Shown here piece by piece: positions 28,742 through 40,562 of a DNA stretch of 64,000 nucleotides (positions are counted from its first letter, which is position 1; every line of letters starts with the position of its first letter). This DNA comes from Leptobrachium leishanense (lineage: Eukaryota > Chordata > Amphibia > Anura > Megophryidae). The notes under the pieces were generated by a model, which was not told the origin of the DNA, did no database searches, and saw only the letters and a list, made by a program, of their open reading frames with translations. The stretch is taken from assembly GCA_009667805.1 (NCBI GenBank), contig CM019075.1, positions 17,042,376 through 17,106,375 on the forward strand, given 5' to 3'. Position numbers and translations under genes: made by a program.

Positions 28742-29330
28742 TCTGTATCTGCCACTAGAGGGAGCAGGTGGAGCAGCTTGTGACTGTCACTCTGTATCCG
28801 CCACTAGAGGCAGCAGCTTGTGACTGTCACTCTGTATCCGCCACTAGAGGGAGCAGCTTGTGACTGTCACTCTGTATCCGCCACTAGAGGAGCAGCTTGT
28901 GACTGTCACTCTGTATCCGCCACTAGAGGGAGCAGCTTGTGACTGTCACTCTGTATCCGCCACTAGAGGGAGCAGCTTGTGACTGTCACTCTGTATCCGC
29001 CACTAGAGGGAGCAGCTTGTGACTGTCACTCTGTATCCGCCACTAGAGGGAGCAGCTTGTGACTGTCACTCTGTATCCGCCACTAGAGGGAGCAGCTTGT
29101 GACTGTCACTCTGTATCCGCCACTAGAGGGAGCAGCTTGTGACTGTCACTCTGTATCCGCCACTAGAGGGAGCAGCTTGTGACTGTCACTCTGTATCCGC
29201 CACTAGAGGGAGCAGCTTGTGCCTGTCATGCTCTGTATGCCGTTAGAGGGAGCAGCTTGTGCCTGTCATGCTCTGAATCCGCCACTAGAGTGAGAAAGGG
29301 AGCAGCTTGTGCCTGTCATGCTCTGTACCA
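28742..29330. repeat. 40-bp minisatellite, left part
   Basis: About 14 units containing CTCTGTATCCGCCACTAGAG and GGAGCAGCTTGTGACTGTCA. Resumes at 31370 after an insertion. Confidence 0.95.
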
Positions 29331-29384
29331 CCCAAACCATGTGGGCTGCAACAACTCAGCTCCACCCTGATCGTCCAAAGCCCC

Positions 29385-31365
29385 CATGAATGCAACCTGA
29401 CAAAATATCAAAGGCCCTAATTAATGATTCCAGGGAAAACTATATCAGAGAATGGAGACATGATATAGCAAACTCTGACTCACCATTTACTAATCAGTAC
29501 AGAGGAATACAAACTGGCCCCATACCTGGAGGTACTACAAGACCCCTTAGGACAAAGCGCCCACAGCCTAGAAATGGAATCAGGGCGGCATAGACCTACA
29601 AGCCCAGGGAGAATAGACTGTGCCAGCATTGTGACCAGGGGGCTCTGGAAGATGAGGTCCACTTCCTCCTATAGTGCCCCATTATTCAGCACTGAGGGAA
29701 ACTCACTTCCAGAGACTCTCCGCTCTCATCCCGGACTTCACCTCTATAGAAGAGACGAGGAAACTCCACATCATAGAAACATCGAAAAATGTCGGCAGAT
29801 AAGAACCTTTCGGCCCATCTAGTCTGCCCAATTACATGGATACTTTACCTGGATTTATCTTTTGTTTAGGATAGCCTTATGCCTATCCATGGCTGCTTAA
29901 ATTCAATTACTGTTTTGGCCTCTACCACTTCAACTGGAAGACTGTTCCATGTATCCACCACCCGCTCAGTAAAATAATGCTTCCTGATGTTACTTTTAAA
30001 CCTTTGCCCCTCTAATCTAAGACTATGTCCTCTTGTTTTGCTACTTTGTTTCCTTTTAAATATACTCCCTTCCTCTACCTTGTGGATTCCCTTTACGTAT
30101 TTAAATGTTTCTATCATATCTCCTCTGTCTCGTCTTTTTTCCAAGCTGTACATGTTAAGATCATTAAGCCTTTCCTGGTAACTTTTCTCCTTCAAGCCGT
30201 ACACCATTTTAGTAGCCCTTCTCTGAACTCTCTCTAAGATGTCTTTATCCTTCTGGAGATACGGTCTCCAGTACTGCACACAGTACTCCAAGTGAGGTCT
30301 CACCAGTGCTCTGAACAGTGGCATGAGCACTTCCCTTTTCTACTGCTAATACCTCTCCCTACACAACCAAGCATTCTGCTAGCATTTCCTGCTGCTCTAT
30401 TACATTGACTACTTACCCTTAGATCCTCTGACATAATGACCCCTAAATCCTTTTCCTCAGATGTTGAGGTTAGGACTGTATCAAATATTCTATATTCAGC
30501 CCTTGGGTTTTTACGTCCCAGGTGCATTATCTTGCACTTATCCACATTAAGACTCAATTGCCACAACTCCGACCAATTTTTTAGTTTACCTAAATCATTT
30601 GTCATTTGGCTGATCCCTCCAGGAACGTCAACCCTGTTGCAAATCTTTGTGTCATCAGCAAAAAGACATACTTTTCCATTAATACCTTCTGCAATATCAC
30701 TAATAAAAATATTAAAGAGAATGGGTCCAAGTACTGACCCCTGAGGTACCCCACTGGTAACAAGACCTTGTGCCGAATAAACTCCATTTACCACACCCTC
30801 TGTTGCCTGTCACTCAGCCACTGCCTAATCCATTCAACAATATTGGAATCCAAGCTCAAAGATTGCAATTTATTGATAAGCCTTCTATGCGGAACAGTAT
30901 CAAAAGCCTTACTGAAATCTAAATAAGCAATGTCTACTGCACCACCTGTGTCTATTATTTTTGTTACCCAATCAAAAAAAATCAATAAGATTAGTTTGGC
31001 ATGATCTCCCTGAGGTAAACCCATGTTGTTTCTGATCCTGTAATCTATGTGTTTTTAGATGTTCAACAATCCTTTCCTTTAACATGGTTTCTACTGGGAG
31101 AAGAGGAACCGGCAGTGAAAATATCTGCCCAATACGTCAGACTGAGAGGAACATGAGAGATCCCAGACTTATAAATCCCCCAACACAGACTCACCCCCAT
31201 CCCACCTCACATTATCCCTTACCCCTGATAATGTCCCTGGACTTGCCCATTCTCCCCATTTATGTCCCACTACCACCCCCCCCTCTCCACATAACCTCCC
31301 CATATGCTTTGGCAATGCTAAAATGTATTTGGTCCTGCCAATAAATCTTATTTTGATTTGATTTT
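29385..31365 (+). mobile_element. retroelement fragment split by a CR1 insertion
   Basis: The two outer parts (29385-29765 and 31082-31365) read on the + strand. The first encodes a cysteine-rich block RLCQHCDQGALEDEVHFLL typical of a retroelement C-terminal zinc-knuckle-like region. The right part ends in an AATAAATC and TTTTGATTTGATTTT tail. Family unknown. Confidence 0.55.
29766..31081 (-). mobile_element. 5'-truncated CR1 LINE
   Basis: - strand: AYLDFSKAFDTVPH, SGVPQGSVLGPILF, LFADDTKI, EKDLGVIMSEDLRVS, RPHLEYCVQYWRPYLQKD, RATKMVYGL, FTERVVDTWNSLPVEVV. These are CR1 reverse transcriptase and C-terminal landmarks. The 3' UTR near 29770-29830 has the CR1-type AGATAAGAACC and GGCCCATCTAGTCTGCCC. 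Confidence 0.92.
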
Positions 31366-31369
31366 GTAA

Positions 31370-31790
31370 TAGAGGGAGCAGCTTGTGCCTGTTGTGCTCT
31401 GTATCTGCCACTAGAGGGCACAGGGGAGCAGATTGTGCCTGTCATGCTCTGTATCGCAGGTTGAGCAACTTGTGCCTGTCATACTCTGTATCCACCACTA
31501 GAGGGAGCAGTTTGTGCATTTCATGCTCTGTATCCGCCACTAGAGGGAGGAGCAGCAGCTTGTTCCAGTCATACTCTGTATCTGCCCCTAGAGGGAGCAG
31601 CTTGTGCCTGACCTGCTCTGTATTTGCCACTAGAGGGAGCAGGTGGAGCAACTTGTGCCTGTCATACTCGGTATCCACCACTAGAGGGAGCAGTCTGTGC
31701 ATGTCATGCTCTGTATCCGCCACTAGAGGGAGCAGGGGAGCAACTTGTGCCGGTCATACTCTGTATCTGCCACTAGAGGGAGCAGGGGAA
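31370..31790. repeat. 40-bp minisatellite, right part, diverged
   Basis: Same CTCTGTATCYGCCACTAGAG unit as at 28742-29330 but with more length and sequence variation (GCATTTCATGCTCTG, GGTGGAGCAACTTG). About 8-9 units. Confidence 0.9.
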
Positions 31791-32117
31791 GTTGCCTGGG
31801 CTGCTTCCTGTCAATCAGAGGCCAGCCTCCAATGCAGGTGGTTTTTTGAATGGTTTGGTCAAATGGTGCTTTTCCTTTTAGTCCAAGCTATTTCATTGCT
31901 GTGTCAGGGTCTCTCTGACAAGCAATTATCCAGGAAGTAGGCAGCGTGTGTGCGCGCTCCTATTTGAACAGAGGCGCGTTGCAGACTTCTTTAAGGAGAT
32001 TATGCGATTATAGTTGCGGGGAAGTATACCACCGCTACGCAAATTGCATAAACTGTAAAAAGAATGCGTGCACAGAGGACAGCCGGTGGCGGGGGAGCGC
32101 GGAGCAGGGGAGTTTAA

Positions 32118-32542
32118 GGCTAGGGTCAGACTGAGGCAGTGCGAACGTGCGTGCAGGCGCACTTAATCACGGCCGTAGTAGCAGCAAATGCCGGGCAATG
32201 ACGGCCAATATACGAAGTACGGTCGCACAAAAGTCCGGCTGCGCAACGCAAGTGGCAAACGAACGCATTTTGTCGAGAACGTAAAACCGCTAGTACTGAC
32301 GTACAGAGTGCGCTGCGTCCGCTAGCGGCGTGTGTGCGTGAATTGGAGATGTCAGACACTGCTAATGTCCGGCCAACATAACGTCCAGATGCACAAAGTG
32401 TTTTATTGATGATCCGTACAAAATCACGAACGCAAATGCGCATAGTAAGACCGCTATCGCGTACTCCGTGAAAAAATGCGTCCATTCGTTCGAACGCACT
32501 TTTTCACAGACAACGTGAAAATGCGTTCGTCTGACCCTAGCC
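32118..32542. mobile_element. Harbinger-like MITE, 425 bp, TSD TAA
   Basis: Starts GGCTAGGGTCAGACTGAG, ends GTTCGTCTGACCCTAGCC, flanked by TAA at 32115-32117 and 32543-32545. Confidence 0.8.
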
Positions 32543-32830
32543 TAATGCTTAATGGCAGGTGAGGCTCTACGTACCCTAACGGCACGTCCCTGGTTTTCAC
32601 TATAGTTTCAATATAAAGAGAATTTCTACTCAAACACGACTGGCATTTAATGAGTCACTCTCTGCTCGAGTTTACACACATCCCTTAATGTATTCCTGTC
32701 ATCTCTGTATGGCGCTACACACAACAATCTGAGTACATACGCACATAGTGATGTCTATGCGTTCACAATCGTGATCTAAGCAATGGATAAATAACACAAT
32801 CAGTTAATCTGTGCATCAATAAAAAACTTA

Positions 32831-32985
32831 CAGGGTTATTCAGAGTGGTGAAAAGCAGGAGAATGACTGGCGAATGGAAAATTCTAGGTCAAAATAGCCA
32901 AACCAGAAAAATTCACTTTGAAATCGGCTATTTTGACCTAGAATTTTTCATTCTCCTGCTTTTCACCGCTCTCTGAATAACCCTG
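32831..32985. mobile_element. 155-bp palindromic MITE, CAGGGTTATTCAGAG ends
   Basis: Nearly its whole length folds on itself: AGGAGAATGACTGGCGAATG and AAATTCTAGGTCAAAATAGC recur inverted. Inserted in the left arm of the foldback; the right arm lacks it. Confidence 0.8.
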
Positions 32986-33097
32986 ATAGTCTATTTCTGG
33001 TGTGTTGCTGCCACCTAGTGTCCGTTTTATAAACTGTCCTGTTAGTGGAGATTTTTCATACAGACGCATATGTACATGTTCCTTTAAATCACACATA

Positions 33098-33947
33098 CAG
33101 GGTTATTCAAAGAGATCCGAATTGTGTCCGACAGGTAACCGAACAGTGAAATTCAGCGTACGGTTACCTTTCCTGGCCATTCGGCTATTCAGAGAGCAGG
33201 CAGTTCGCCAAATGTTGGCGAATTGCCTGCACATACGGTGCCTGTTCGAGGGCAGTGAAATCCCCATAGCTTCGTCTATTCAGAGAACAAAAACCAGCAG
33301 TGAAAAGTTGCCGAATTGCCCTGCTGTTCGGTGGTTTCATTCAACAGGTTTATTCAGGCGAATCCCATAGGCTTCAATGTTAACAATATTCCCATTTTAA
33401 TTCAATATCTTATAAACTGTTTATTATAATATTCTGCAGTAAAGAGTCTCTTTATTTATAGATTTTTTTTTAGGATCTGTTAATCATTTTTCGGGATTTT
33501 TTTCCAAAATATTTTTTTTTTTCTTTATTTAGATTTTAAACGTTTGTTTTTTTTCTGTAACAGCCCTTTTTATTATCATTCCTTGGATCTTATATGTAAG
33601 TTTCAGACATTTTCATTCTGTAGTTTGTTTGAATGTTTGAAAAGTGAAACACTGTTTGCAAAGAAACGTTTTTTTTTTACTTTTCACTCCATTCGTCTGC
33701 GGTGTTGGGTTTTTCCAGCTGTGATCGGCTCCTGCTCGGGTTTCTCCGTTGTGTTCGGCGGGGTTAATCCAGATGGTTTTGCGGGTTTTCAGTGTGCATT
33801 CGCTGGGTTTTGCGGTGAGTGTTCGGCAGCTTTTCCCTGCACTAAGATGGCCCTGTGGTGCTTGCTGAATACAAATCAAGCCGAATTGAAGAGAATGAAA
33901 AGTCACGGAAAGTGCGGTGGCTTTTCGATTCTCTTTGAATAACCCTG
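33098..33947. mobile_element. 850-bp element, CAGGGTTATTCAAAGAGA ends
   Basis: Ends CAGGGTTATTCAAAGAGA and its inverse. Interior includes ACGGTTACCTTTCCTGGCC and AATTGCCTGCACATACGG. Same family as 45037-45932. I found no clear target duplication, so the superfamily is not assigned. Confidence 0.75.
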
Positions 33948-34626
33948 TTGGTCTTCCACACTCCTTTTTGGGTGTTGGTGTCCTCTTCTTTTTGAGAATA
34001 AACCCACCTTTATTTTTGGGTCCCTGCGTCCCGCAATTTCTTGGTAAGGGTATCCCTATCCGAGCAGAAACCTTAGCACCCAGACAAGGGTGAATCTGGA
34101 AACTACCGAACAAACCCCAAAAGACCAGAAAGAGGAGCAGAGGAAGGCATACCAGGAGAGCGGCATCTCACAGACCAGCAGCATAAAGATCCAGTTTGCG
34201 TAAGTGTGTTTCATTTACCAGGCATTGCCCATTTGATTGACACCGCACACACTCCTAATGCCGCTTTCTTGGAGGGACAAGAGAGAAAGAGGACACCAAC
34301 ACCCAAAAGGAATGTGGAAGACCAAGTGATATAAGGAAACTGAAAAAGATAACAGCGAAGGACTTAAACCATCTATATAAAAAATCTCCACTAACCGGAC
34401 ATTTTATAAAACGGACACTAGGTGGCAGCAACACACCAGAAATAGACTGTGTTAATATCACATCAGCAATCAGACTGAATTTTATTGTTTTAAGATTTTT
34501 TTATTGAAGCACGGCAACCGATTAACTGATTGTGTTATTTATCCATTGCTTAGACCACGAATGTGAACGTATAGACATCACTACATGTGTATGTGCTTAC
34601 AGATTGTTGTGTTGCATCCCCATTAA

Positions 34627-35048
34627 GGCTAGGGTCAAACAAACGCATTATTCGCGGCGACCGTCAAAAAGTGCGTCCGAACGCATTTACGTATTTTTTT
34701 CACTGCGCGAAAACGGTCATACGACGCGCATTTTCGTGCGCGATTTTTTTACGGATCGTCAATAAAACCCTTTTTGCGTCTGGACGTTATGTAGGCTGAA
34801 CATTAGCAGCGTCTGACGTCTTCTAATCACGCAAACACGCCGCTATGCCGCCACAGCGCACTCTGTCAGTACTAGCGGTTCTGCGTTCTCGAAAAAAATG
34901 CATTCATTTTCCACTTGCGTTGCGCAGCCAGACTTTCGTGCGGTCATACTTTGTATATTGGCCGTCATTGCCCGTCATTTGCTGCTACTACGGCCGTGAT
35001 TAAGTGCGCCTAAACGCAAGTTAAAAATGCGTTCGTCTGACCCCAGCC
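34627..35048. mobile_element. Harbinger-like MITE, 422 bp
   Basis: Same family as 32118-32542; starts GGCTAGGGTCAAACAAACGC, ends CGTCTGACCCCAGCC. The flanks read TAA and TTA, so one has mutated or the ends are off by one. Confidence 0.7.
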
Positions 35049-35051
35049 TTA

Positions 35052-35442
35052 TGTAGCGGTTGCAAACCTCTGCCACTGTCTCACTGTAAGCTGTTCACGC
35101 ACGCTGAGACAAAGTCTAACTACACAGTTACTAGCAATAGGGCGCCATAAAGGGTTTCCTTTTTTTCTTATTACTCGACACGACCAATTAATTCATCTGA
35201 ATATCATTTGTTTAACAAAAACTCTTTAACATATTTGCTTGACTAATATTCTTTTAAAATTCCCTTTTATTCAGAAAGCACAAAAATTTTGGTGCGCTCC
35301 AGCCGTTTCAGTTCGCCGATCCTGTGCCATATTCAGTATTCACTGCAGGACCCCCCCAAGTGCGCTGAACACTGCTGATCAGCCCACCCATCGCAGCCGA
35401 TAAGCCCGCGCCGGAAAAAAGCAGATGATCTGCCGAAATTTA
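35052..35442. other. intergenic, no recognised feature
   Basis: No gene seen. Unassigned sequence between Harbinger-like copies. Confidence 0.35.
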
Positions 35443-36299
35443 GGCTAGGGCCAGACGAAAGCAGTTTTAATGTGCGTTTAGGCTAGGGTCAGACGAACGC
35501 ATTTTCACGTTGTCTGTGAAAAAGTGCGTTCGAACGAATGGACGTATTTTTTCACGGAGTACGCGATACCGGTCATACTATGCGCATTTTTCGTCCGTGA
35601 TTTTGTACGGATCATCAATAAAACACTTTTTGCGTCTGGACGTTATGTTGGCTGGACATTAGCAGCGTCTGACGTCTCCAAATCACACACACACACCGCT
35701 AGCGGACGCAGCGCACTCTGTACGTCTGTACTAGCGGTTTTACGTTCTCGAAAAAATGCGTTCATTTTCCACTTGCGTTGCGCAGCCGGACTTTCGTGCG
35801 ACCGTACTTCGTATATATTGGCCGTCATTGCCCGTTATCTGCTGCTAGTGCGGCCGTGATTAAGTGCGCCTGCACGCGCGTTCGCACTGCCTCAGTCTGA
35901 CCCTAGCCTTAGTCGCACGAAATCACGGCCGTGCTAGCAGCAAATGACGTCCAATGCCGGGGAACATACGAAGTACGGCCGCACGAACATTCGTCCGCGC
36001 AACGCAAGTGGCAAACGAACGCATTTTTTCTAGAACGTCAAACCGCTAGTACGGACGTACAGAGTGCGCTGCGTCCGCTAGAGGCGTGTGTGCGTGATTG
36101 GGAGATGTCAGACGCTGCTAATGTCCGGCCAACATAACGTCCAGACACAAAAAGTGTTTTATTGATGATCCGTACAAAATCACGGACGAAAAGGCGCATC
36201 GTATGACCGCTATCGCGTACTCCGTGAAAAAATGCGTCCATTCGTTCGAACGCACTTTTTCACTGACAACACGAAAAATGCGTTCGTCTGACCCTAGCC
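35443..36299. mobile_element. Harbinger-like MITE interrupted by a second copy
   Basis: The outer copy starts GGCTAGGGCCAGACGAAAGC and ends GTTCGTCTGACCCTAGCC. Its first 35 bases are separated from the rest by the inner copy; without it the element is about 426 bp. Confidence 0.8.
35481..35908. mobile_element. inner Harbinger-like MITE, 428 bp, TSD TTA
   Basis: GGCTAGGGTCAGACGAACGC to CAGTCTGACCCTAGCC, with TTA at 35478-35480 and 35909-35911. It sits inside another copy of the same family, giving a clear order of insertion. Confidence 0.85.
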
Positions 36300-36302
36300 T
36301 AA

Positions 36303-37139
36303 AAGCCAATCAGCTGCTGAACTAGGAAAATAAAAAACCTGCTACTCATTAAAAAGTGTTTAAAACCATACAAGTGCATTAAAATAAATGTGCTATAAAA
36401 GATAAAACTGTTACAGAGTAAAAAATAAAAAGGAATTTAACCTTTTGCCCCAAAAAATTCTGAAACTGCTTAACTTCTAAAACAAAAAAGCTTCATGCTG
36501 CAAAAGTAAAGAATAAACTGTTGAATAAAAAATAGAAGCGTAATTTTTTTTACGTTGAATCCTATGGGATTCGCCTGTTTAATGCTGTAAATCAAACTTC
36601 AAAAATCAGGGCATTTCACTGACAATCCAGTGCAGTTCGTCCTCTTGAATACATTAACCATTACCTCTCCATGGGACAATGTCTCTGCCGCTGAAGATCA
36701 ATGAATTGCGGCGAACTGCACAGTGTTTGAACTGACAGCTTTCTATAAAGCCGAACTGTGACATGCAACGTTTACGGGTTAGTGAGAGTCTTTTCCAGGT
36801 AAGGATTACATTTCCCAATATAGGGTTATATATCCTAGGAGGTATACGCCATATCAAATGAAATGCTGTAATACATGTTTCCAGGGACACAACTGACGAG
36901 CGAGAGGATCATTCAGCATCAGCTGCCAAGCACTAAAAAGGTAATGAATTATCTGAGCGTCTCCAGATTTAAAGGATCGTGACACGGTTCATAATAGAAT
37001 ATGGTTAGAGACAAATATAGTTCATAACATAGATTTATTTATTCCCCCCCAACAGGTCCTTATTCAGTAATAACATTTAAAAAGCGTAAACAAGGGATGG
37101 AGTGACAGGTAAAATAAAGTTTATACACGTTACATATCT
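36303..37139. other. intergenic, no recognised gene
   Basis: Unassigned. An exon-like stretch near 36886-36942 was considered and rejected. Confidence 0.35.
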
Positions 37140-37270
37140 CTTAGATTGTAAGCTCCTGAGCAGGGTCCTCTCTCCTATCATTCTGTGTGATGAACCTGTA
37201 TGTCTATTCATTATTCTGCCTCCCATTGTACAGCGCTACTGAACGTGTTAGCGCTTTATAAAAACTTGTA
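37140..37270 (+). mobile_element. L2-type SINE/LINE 3' tail fragment
   Basis: TTAGATTGTAAGCTCCTGAG, then CATTGTACAGCGCTACTGAA and GCGCTTTATAAAAAC, the common frog L2-derived tail. Confidence 0.65.
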
Positions 37271-37360
37271 ACTGTAACAGAGGAAAATAATGGCCAGACA
37301 AAAAAAATCTTTTTAAGACACTATAGTGTGAGCACATACACAGCAGACATTGCTACAGAC

Positions 37361-37497
37361 AACTGATGGCGAACCTTGGCACCCCAGAGGTTTTGGAGCT
37401 ACATGTCCCATGATGCTCTGTTAGCTTTAAGGCTGCCTGAGCATCATGGGACATGTAGTTCAGAAACATCTGAGGGTGCCAAGGTTCGCCATCACTG
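37361..37497. mobile_element. 137-bp hAT-type hairpin MITE
   Basis: GATGGCGAACCTTGGCACC and CATGTCCCATGATGCTC recur inverted, so it folds almost end to end. Flanks CTACAGAC (37353-37360) and CTATAGAC (37498-37505) are an 8-bp duplication with one change. Confidence 0.8.
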
Positions 37498-37913
37498 CTA
37501 TAGACAATACTGTACATACATAGATGTGAAGCAGGTTTATCCTTCACACACCAGAGATGTGCCTGACCCATTTCTTATTGGTTACTTTTCCTGAAAGGTT
37601 ACAAGGAAACAACGTAAACACGGTGATAATCCTATCATTCTAGCGAAACCTAAGCAAAACTGCGGGGTATCTTGTCATTCAAAAGTTGTCAGAGCTTAAC
37701 CCCTTCAATAGGAAATGATTTTCCAGAAAAACATTTTTAATTACACAGCGAGAATATTTGGGAATATTAACAATGTATTCCTTACTGTAATAACCTATTT
37801 CGCAGGCGGATGTTGACATCTAATGGCCGAAAGGAGTTACTGTATCATGTCCGTGGTACTAAAACATTACGTGCATGTTCTGGGTCTCAAATGCAAATGA
37901 AAGTTCTTTGCAA

Positions 37914-38872
37914 CAGGGATGGACCGAAATTTCGGCCACCGATAGATTCTGCCGATAATGGGGTTATCGGCTTCGGCCCGAAAGTAAATCACTAGTCGAA
38001 AAAGTCAGCCGAAAATTTCTGACGCTGAGTGAGCACTGCTTAGCTGGAGATAGTTGTAATTGGAGAGAGGCAGGCGCTGCTACACATATTTATTTCTGCA
38101 CACAAAGGGTTAACTGCCTACTCGGAGCTGCTGCCCCTATCAGAGCAAGCAGTAACCTCTGGCTTCTCAGTGACGAGGAACAAGTGATTGATCACTGACC
38201 TCCTGCCAGAGGTGTCTGCTCAGAGGACAAGAGGGGGGGGGGTTAATGGAAGGTATACACATTCATTTTGCAATGGTTTGTCTTTTCCTTTACATCTTAA
38301 AGGCCCCTTTATAATGCGTTGTTTTTCGGCACTTTAAAAACAATAATAGATTGAGAGAAACAGGCGGATCTACTCATTTAAATATCTTAAATTTAATGTG
38401 GATTAATTTAATAAAGTCTAGCATTAATACAATTATACAAAAAACTCTCTTAAAATAAATTTATGGGAAAAAAGTAATTTCCCGTTTCGGAGCAATAAAT
38501 AAATGAGATATATATATATATATATATCATTTATTTTAGGGTTCTGTGTAATAACAGATCCAAGATGCATAAAAGTGAGACAGAGGTCATTTGCATATCC
38601 TACCCAGAATTCCTTGCTGCATATGGGGAACGTGGCACAGGAGCTCTGGGATGCAATTATTTGAATTGCTATGATGTGCAAGTGGCTTCTGCAATAATAA
38701 ACATACACATATATATATATTATTATACACACACCAGACACGTATGATATGACAGATATGTGTATATATAGTCATGTATAGAAAGTCATTTTCGGTTTCA
38801 GTTTTCGGCCAAGCTCATCGTGCATTTTCGGTATCGGTTTCAGTCCCAAATTTTAATTTCGGTGCATCCCTA
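37914..38872. mobile_element. 959-bp hAT-type element, TSD CTTTGCAA
   Basis: Starts CAGGGATGGACCGAAATTTC, ends AATTTCGGTGCATCCCTA; CTTTGCAA at 37906-37913 and 38873-38880. No transposase frame. Includes an AT-rich microsatellite at 38508-38527. Confidence 0.85.
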
Positions 38873-39209
38873 CTTTGCAACAAATAAAATTGCATTGCTT
38901 TTGTGAAACACTGTATCCGGGCACCAGGTGATGGCTTTCAGTCCAAAATACTGTCGATCTTGGTAATGAAATTAGGAGACAGACTCAAGGCGTGAAATAA
39001 ACCCTTCCAGATCTTCATTTAATTTATTCAAGGATTTTTGTCCTCCGCACCCTCTATGGAACAACGATTTGCCCAGCTAGTGGGGCAGCGACATTATGGA
39101 TAGTGTGTCCAACCAGCATATAAACCAAACGCAGGCCTCTAATCCTAATCTGCAAACAGGGCACGTTAACATGTAATAAAGAAGCAATAATTAAAGTTAT
39201 AAAAACATG

Positions 39210-40562
39210 AATCCTCTTTCTGGTCTGTGCATGGTCTGCTTAGCGTAACGGTAATGTTACTGCCATATAACGGGGAGATGGCTGTACATGTCACCTGCGT
39301 GGAGTAGAGACAATGTCACCGCCGTGTAACCGTGGGGCCAGAGCTTGAATCCCTCCATGCCAGTAACTGCCTGTGTCCTCTGTATATCAGCTTTACCTCT
39401 ATGATGATCCATTTTCTTACATACGTTGTTTCTGGATCATATATAAAACTCTGCGATGCGTTGATCTGTGTGTCGGCTGCCTAATGGTAATGTCACCGCC
39501 ATGTAACTGTGGAGCCTGAGTTTGAATCCCTTCTGTGCCAATTCCCCAGTAAGTGTTTGTGTGTCTGTATCAGCTCAGCTGTGTGAAAGTCCCTTTTCTT
39601 ACATGTCTTGTTTCTGGATCATATATAAAACTGTGCTGTGGTCTGCATCCAATGTACAGGAGCTGGTTAGCGGGTTGGTTGTGTCACTGCCCTTGTACTG
39701 TGTGGATCCCAGTTTGATTCCCAGGTCAGTCTCTCGCCTTGTGAGATGGGTTTGACATATGACCCATGTTACAAGGATAGAGACTGATTTGGATCATACA
39801 GCTTAAGGGCTGTGACATGACTTACCAGCATCTGTACAGCACATCGGGTGCAATTTTTATTTTTTAATTCGAAACAAGTTACCCAAAATAAAAGGAGCCT
39901 TCATAGAGGTAAGATGACATATATATCTACCACAGACACAGATTGGACACATATCCCAGGGGGACTAGAGCCCTTGCCTCCCAGTCACATGCCAGTGACA
40001 TTACCACTAGTAAACACACCAGGAATAGAGACTTTAGCATTTTTCGTAAACAAAGCATTTAAATATTGTTGATGCACCCCTTTTTCAATGTTTACATACC
40101 GTGTCTTCGTATCATGATTAAAATCCTGGAGTCATTATCTGTAGGTAGAGGATGGCATAGTGGTATTGTCACTGCCTTGGATCTGTGTGACCTGGGTTCA
40201 AATCCTGGTTCTTACCTTAATATATCAGTCTACGTATTTAATGATTTGTGCTTTTTAAATGCTCACATACATTGTGTCCGTATCATGGTTAAGATCCGGC
40301 TGTCTTGTACCTGTAGGTAGAAGATGGCATAGTGGTAGTGTCACTACCTTGGAACTGTGTGACCTGGGTTCAAATCCTGGATCCTACCTTAATGTATCTT
40401 AATATTTAATGACTTGTGCTTTTTAAATGCTCACATACCTTGTGTCCGTATCATGGTTAAGATCCGGCTGTCTTGTTTCAGTTGGTATGGTTTGGTGTAA
40501 TGGTAGTATCACTGTCTTGGAATGATGTGTCCTGAGTTTGAATCCCTGGTCAGGCCAGATCC
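39210..40562 (+). repeat. tRNA-like repeat array, left arm
   Basis: Several + strand units with an A-box-like TGGCATAGTGGTA-GTCACTGCC and a B-box GGTTCAAATCC (best at 40143-40215, 40315-40390 and 40480-40562; weaker at 39230, 39460 and 39650). The 40317-40390 unit is about 74 nt with an AGGTAG/CTACCT acceptor-like stem. Spacers share GCTTTTTAAATGCTCACATA and CCGTATCATGGTTAAGATCC, giving a period near 170 bp. Confidence 0.75.

Larger units (their letters stand above)
32690..34620. mobile_element. foldback element with ~330-bp inverted arms
   Basis: Left-arm blocks (TCTATTTCTGGTGTGTTGCT, CCACCTAGTGTCCGTTTTAT, TTCCACACTCCTTTTTGGGT at 32990-33990) recur inverted at 34280-34460, as do AATCAGTTAATC and GATGTCTATGCGTTCACA-type text further out. 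The left arm is interrupted by two other elements. Confidence 0.7.

Noticed and set aside
28742..29330. CRISPR array
   Set aside because: Units are head-to-tail copies with no unique spacers, in a vertebrate genome.
36886..36942. Exon-like stretch between tttccag and gtaatg encoding QLTSERIIQHQLPSTKK
   Set aside because: No family recognised, no neighbouring exons, and short chance exons are common at this length.
40143..40390. Functional tRNA genes
   Set aside because: A- and B-box words and a tRNA-like length are present, but units vary, lack a clear canonical anticodon arm and occur as repeats; treated as tRNA-derived.
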